Shown piece after piece: positions 61,490-64,000 of a stretch of DNA of 64,000 nt. Origin of the DNA: Verrucomicrobiaceae bacterium. Its GTDB lineage: Bacteria > Verrucomicrobiota > Verrucomicrobiia > Verrucomicrobiales > Verrucomicrobiaceae. Each line of letters starts with the position of its first letter. Positions within the stretch are counted from its first letter, which is position 1. The position numbers and the translations under genes are program-made. The stretch spans positions 107,168 through 171,167 of the forward strand of contig JAEUHN010000046.1 in NCBI GenBank assembly GCA_016795365.1, written 5' to 3'. The notes below the pieces were generated by a model that was not told where the DNA came from, searched no databases, and saw only the letters and a program-made list of their open reading frames with translations.

Positions 61490-61531
61490 GCGCCAGGGAA
61501 AGCCCGCCGCTCGCGCGAGCGTAGTGGCTTC

Positions 61532-62866
61532 ATGTCGCACACCCGTCGCTCCCTTCTTCGTCAGCTCCCGCTCGCTGCGCTCGCCAGCACCTTCCACATC
61601 CATGTGCGCGGCCAGGAGGCGAAGCGAACCTGGGCCACGGGCAATCCCGTGATCGACAAGGCCCGCGAGATCGCGATCCACTTGCTCCAGCCCACCCAGG
61701 CCCAGCTCGATCATGCGTGGGAGCTGCACTTCCAGTCGATTGTCTTCGAGTCCTACGGCTTCGCCCCGCGTTTCGCCATTGATGGCGCGGCGATCAATCA
61801 AGCGATCCAGGACGGCGCCTCCCGTGATGAGGTGGAAGACCTGCGCGAGAGTTCCATGATGAACCATGGAGCCACCAGCGAGCGCGAGCGGAAGGAGTTC
61901 CTCGAAGCCATGAACGCGGCGGGTGTGACCTGCATCTTCCAAAACGCCGGCGAGGAGGGTAATGATCCGCTGCGCCTCATCAAGCGCCTCGCGCACTTCA
62001 CGCGTGCGACCGACTTGATGAAGCCCGCCCTCAGCAAGGTGGTCACCGTGGAGGAAGTCGAGGCCGTGAAGAAGGCGGGCAATGTCTGCCTCTGCTTCAC
62101 CGGCAATGGCGTGCCGCTGCGCGGTGCCTGGGAGAGCGTGCGCGATGAGATGCGCTACATCCGCGTCTTCCATGAGCTGGGCATTCGCATGATGCACCTC
62201 ACTTACAATCGCAGGAACCCCATCGGCGATGGGGCAGGGGAGCCTCACGATGGTGGCCTGAGCGACTTCGGCAAGACGGTCGTCGCTGAGATGAACAAGC
62301 TCGGCATCATCGTCGATGTCGCGCACAGCGGATGGACCACCGCGCTCGAAGCAGCCAAGGCATCTGCCAAGCCCATGGTCGCCAGCCACACCACCTGCGC
62401 CTCGCTCTACAAGCACTTCCGCGGCAAGCCCGATGAGACCATCAAGGCCATCTGCGACACCGATGGCCTCGTCGGCATGTGTTGCATCCCTCGCTTCCTC
62501 GGTGGCAAAGGCGACATCACCGCGCTGCTCGATCACCTCGATCACGTCATCAAGAAGTTCGGTGCCCGCCATGCCGCGATCGGTTGCGACACCGCCTACG
62601 TCTCGCGCTTCGACAAAGAAGAGCGCGCGAAGATCCAGAAGCGCGCTGACGGCACCTCACCCCTCGGCGGTGCGGGCGACCGCTGGGAGCACCTCTGGCC
62701 CAAGGACGACTTCCAGTCCACGCCCGAGGCCGACCTCAGTGTCTCGTGGAGCAATTGGCCCATCTTCACCCTCGGCATGATCATGCGCGGGCACAGCGAC
62801 GACGCCATTCGTCAGGTGATCGGTGGCAATATCATGCGCGTGCTGAAGGCGAACACCCTTGCGTGA
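61532..62866 (+). CDS. membrane dipeptidase (M19) family protein, exported
   Basis: A 444-residue protein with a twin-arginine-type signal (TRRSLLRQLPLAALAST). M19 features: an FTGNG block, RYIRVFHELGIRMMHLTYNRRNPIGDGAGEPHDGGLSDFGKTVVAEMNKLGIIVDVAHSG (zinc His), VASHTTC (second zinc His), and a C-terminal VIGGNIMRVLK. The N-terminal H-x-D zinc motif of classical renal dipeptidases (DGHND) is not obvious, so the metal site may be altered. It is probably cotranscribed with the ceramidase-like gene. Confidence 0.82.
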   Translation: MSHTRRSLLRQLPLAALASTFHIHVRGQEAKRTWATGNPVIDKAREIAIHLLQPTQAQLDHAWELHFQSIVFESYGFAPRFAIDGAAINQAIQDGASRDEVEDLRESSMMNHGATSERERKEFLEAMNAAGVTCIFQNAGEEGNDPLRLIKRLAHFTRATDLMKPALSKVVTVEEVEAVKKAGNVCLCFTGNGVPLRGAWESVRDEMRYIRVFHELGIRMMHLTYNRRNPIGDGAGEPHDGGLSDFGKTVVAEMNKLGIIVDVAHSGWTTALEAAKASAKPMVASHTTCASLYKHFRGKPDETIKAICDTDGLVGMCCIPRFLGGKGDITALLDHLDHVIKKFGARHAAIGCDTAYVSRFDKEERAKIQKRADGTSPLGGAGDRWEHLWPKDDFQSTPEADLSVSWSNWPIFTLGMIMRGHSDDAIRQVIGGNIMRVLKANTLA

Positions 62867-64000
62867 TCACTGCCCACCCGCTTTCGCGCGAAGGATCGGA
62901 GCCAGCCACTTGGCCGTCTCGTCCGCGATCACGTTGTAGCCGGACAGGCTCGGGTGCCGGTCACCGGTCCAGCCCGGCAGATGGCCGAAGAGACCATCGA
63001 GACGATTGTCCAGCACCACCACCTGTGGATCAGCGCCTGGCTGAACGTAGGGCGTCGCGAGCGGACGGAGGTTCTCAGGGATCTTCGCCAGCGAGAAGCG
63101 ACGGTAGTTGAGCATGTCCGGCCCCTTCTTCAGCTCGGCGAGGTAACGCGGCGCAATGTCGAAGAGCGTGAGCCCTTCATCCTTCGCGATCTTCTTCACC
63201 AGGTCGTTGATGTCACCATGCAGCGCCGTGGGCGAATACGGAATGACCGTCATCGGAATCAGCATCGCCTTCGGGTGATCCTTCTTCAGCCGCTCCAGCA
63301 GCTCGTGGAAGTCCTTGGGGAAGTTCTCTTGAAACTTCTCGCGCTTGGCGATGTCGTTGATGCCGTAGCGGATGAAGATGTAGTCCGCCTGCGGCTTCGT
63401 CTTCACCGCCTTGTCGTAGCGCGTGTCCAGCAGGCGTTTGATGAACTCCCCGCTCACGCCTTCGTTATAGACATCGCAGGGAGGAAGCCCCGGCTCCGTG
63501 GCCAGCTTGATGCGCAGCATGTCTTCGAACTGCGGTTCATCGGGAGCCATCTTCTTCGGGATGCTCGCCTCCGTCGTGCTGTCGCCCAGCAGGATGATCT
63601 GCGTGCGCGGCTTGCCCGCCGTCTTGTCGCTGAAGGCAAAGGGCTTGCCACCGATGACTTGATCGCTGGTGATCGTCGGGCAGATCAGACGTTCCACATG
63701 CTGCGTGAAGAGTTCCGTGCCGCGCACATGGCTCACGAAGGGCCAGCGCGCCGGGTTATACATCGTGTCCGTCAGGTCACGCATCAGCACCACGTGCTTG
63801 CCATTCTTCGCCAGCTGCCGCAGACCGAACGGACGACCGCTGACGCACATATTGAGATGCACGCCCATGAGGATCACGTTGTCGATGCGGCGCGCGTCCA
63901 GCAGGTTCCAGATCTCCGTGCCCGAGTCACTGATCGCATCCTTGTTTTGATCAATGCGCAGCACGTCGATCTGCTTCGTCCACGGCGCCTTCGGATTCAG
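62867..64000 (-). CDS. isochorismatase-like cysteine hydrolase fused to SGNH/GDSL hydrolase (5' end missing)
   Basis: The reverse-strand frame stays open to the window edge, so the N-terminus is cut off. The visible start is LNPKAPWTKQIDVLRIDQN. The first part is the C-terminal half of an isochorismatase-like hydrolase: DAISDSGTEIWNLLDARRIDNVILMG followed by VHLNMCVSGRPFGLRQL, with the catalytic cysteine in NMCV. From about 90 residues later an SGNH hydrolase begins: block I GDSTTEAS, block III GIND, block V DRHPS. The fusion suggests a two-step degradation of a linked substrate. It converges head-on with the M19 gene, the stops abutting. Confidence 0.85.
   Translation of the reverse strand: MNPKAPWTKQIDVLRIDQNKDAISDSGTEIWNLLDARRIDNVILMGVHLNMCVSGRPFGLRQLAKNGKHVVLMRDLTDTMYNPARWPFVSHVRGTELFTQHVERLICPTITSDQVIGGKPFAFSDKTAGKPRTQIILLGDSTTEASIPKKMAPDEPQFEDMLRIKLATEPGLPPCDVYNEGVSGEFIKRLLDTRYDKAVKTKPQADYIFIRYGINDIAKREKFQENFPKDFHELLERLKKDHPKAMLIPMTVIPYSPTALHGDINDLVKKIAKDEGLTLFDIAPRYLAELKKGPDMLNYRRFSLAKIPENLRPLATPYVQPGADPQVVVLDNRLDGLFGHLPGWTGDRHPSLSGYNVIADETAKWLAPILRAKAGGQ

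Overview
The window comes from a high-GC member of the Verrucomicrobiota, most likely a Prosthecobacter/Verrucomicrobium-like bacterium. This is inferred from gene families typical of the PVC superphylum: DUF1501, PSCyt1/DUF1549/DUF1553 secreted cytochromes, NPCBM and SHD1 domains, ceramidase-like hydrolases, and repeated pairs of ECF-type sigma factors with membrane Ser/Thr kinases. Core genes are scattered among them (recR, prfC, recD2-like, prfA, rpmE, leuB, pfkA, tRNA-Asp, tRNA-Val). No rRNA, CRISPR array, transposase or phage module was seen.

Layout. 0-3.2 kb: a truncated secreted cytochrome diverges from a DUF1501 protein, followed by a secreted RTX-like repeat protein. 3.3-7.3 kb: the first sigma/kinase pair, whose kinase carries a WD40-type C-terminal domain. 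7.4-9.1 kb: a compact type II restriction-modification operon whose nuclease clearly resembles EcoRV. 9.2-9.8 kb: several palindromic repeats and a possible gene remnant. 10-15.6 kb: a copper P-type ATPase, a PSCyt1/DUF1549/DUF1553 protein and recR. 15.6-23.2 kb: prfC, a lysine 2,3-aminomutase homologue, an HTH regulator, a lipoprotein and a RecD2-like helicase.

23.2-36.8 kb is the most unusual part: three consecutive sigma/kinase pairs. Each kinase has an N-terminal zinc ribbon, a cytoplasmic kinase domain, what looks like an odd number of membrane spans, and a different C-terminal part. These are (i) a polysaccharide-export-like domain, an amidase_3-like domain and an M23 endopeptidase, (ii) a metzincin protease plus NPCBM, and (iii) a secretin-like segment plus a TPR-like tail. 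If the topology is right, each protein links cytoplasmic phosphorylation, and probably its neighbouring sigma factor, to an activity at the cell envelope. The activation loops of these three kinases contain a paired palindromic DNA motif that looks like a domesticated REP-type insertion.

36.9-49 kb: prfA and rpmE with a terminator between them, a coiled-coil membrane protein, tRNA-Asp, an alkyltransferase-like protein, a PIG-L deacetylase, a ClpX-like ATPase translationally coupled to a degenerate nucleotide-cyclase homologue, a large SHD1-metallopeptidase-like protein and two hypothetical envelope proteins. 49-64 kb: a secreted zinc phospholipase C/P1-nuclease-like enzyme with NPCBM, a second DUF1549/DUF1553 cytochrome, a serine hydrolase, leuB, a J-domain membrane protein, pfkA, tRNA-Val, a glycosyltransferase, a ceramidase-like protein, an M19 dipeptidase-like protein, and a cysteine hydrolase-SGNH hydrolase fusion that runs off the window.

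Starts were often moved downstream of the longest open frame, on the basis of signal peptides, family N-termini or conflicting upstream elements. All homology statements rest on reading motifs by eye; no database search was run.
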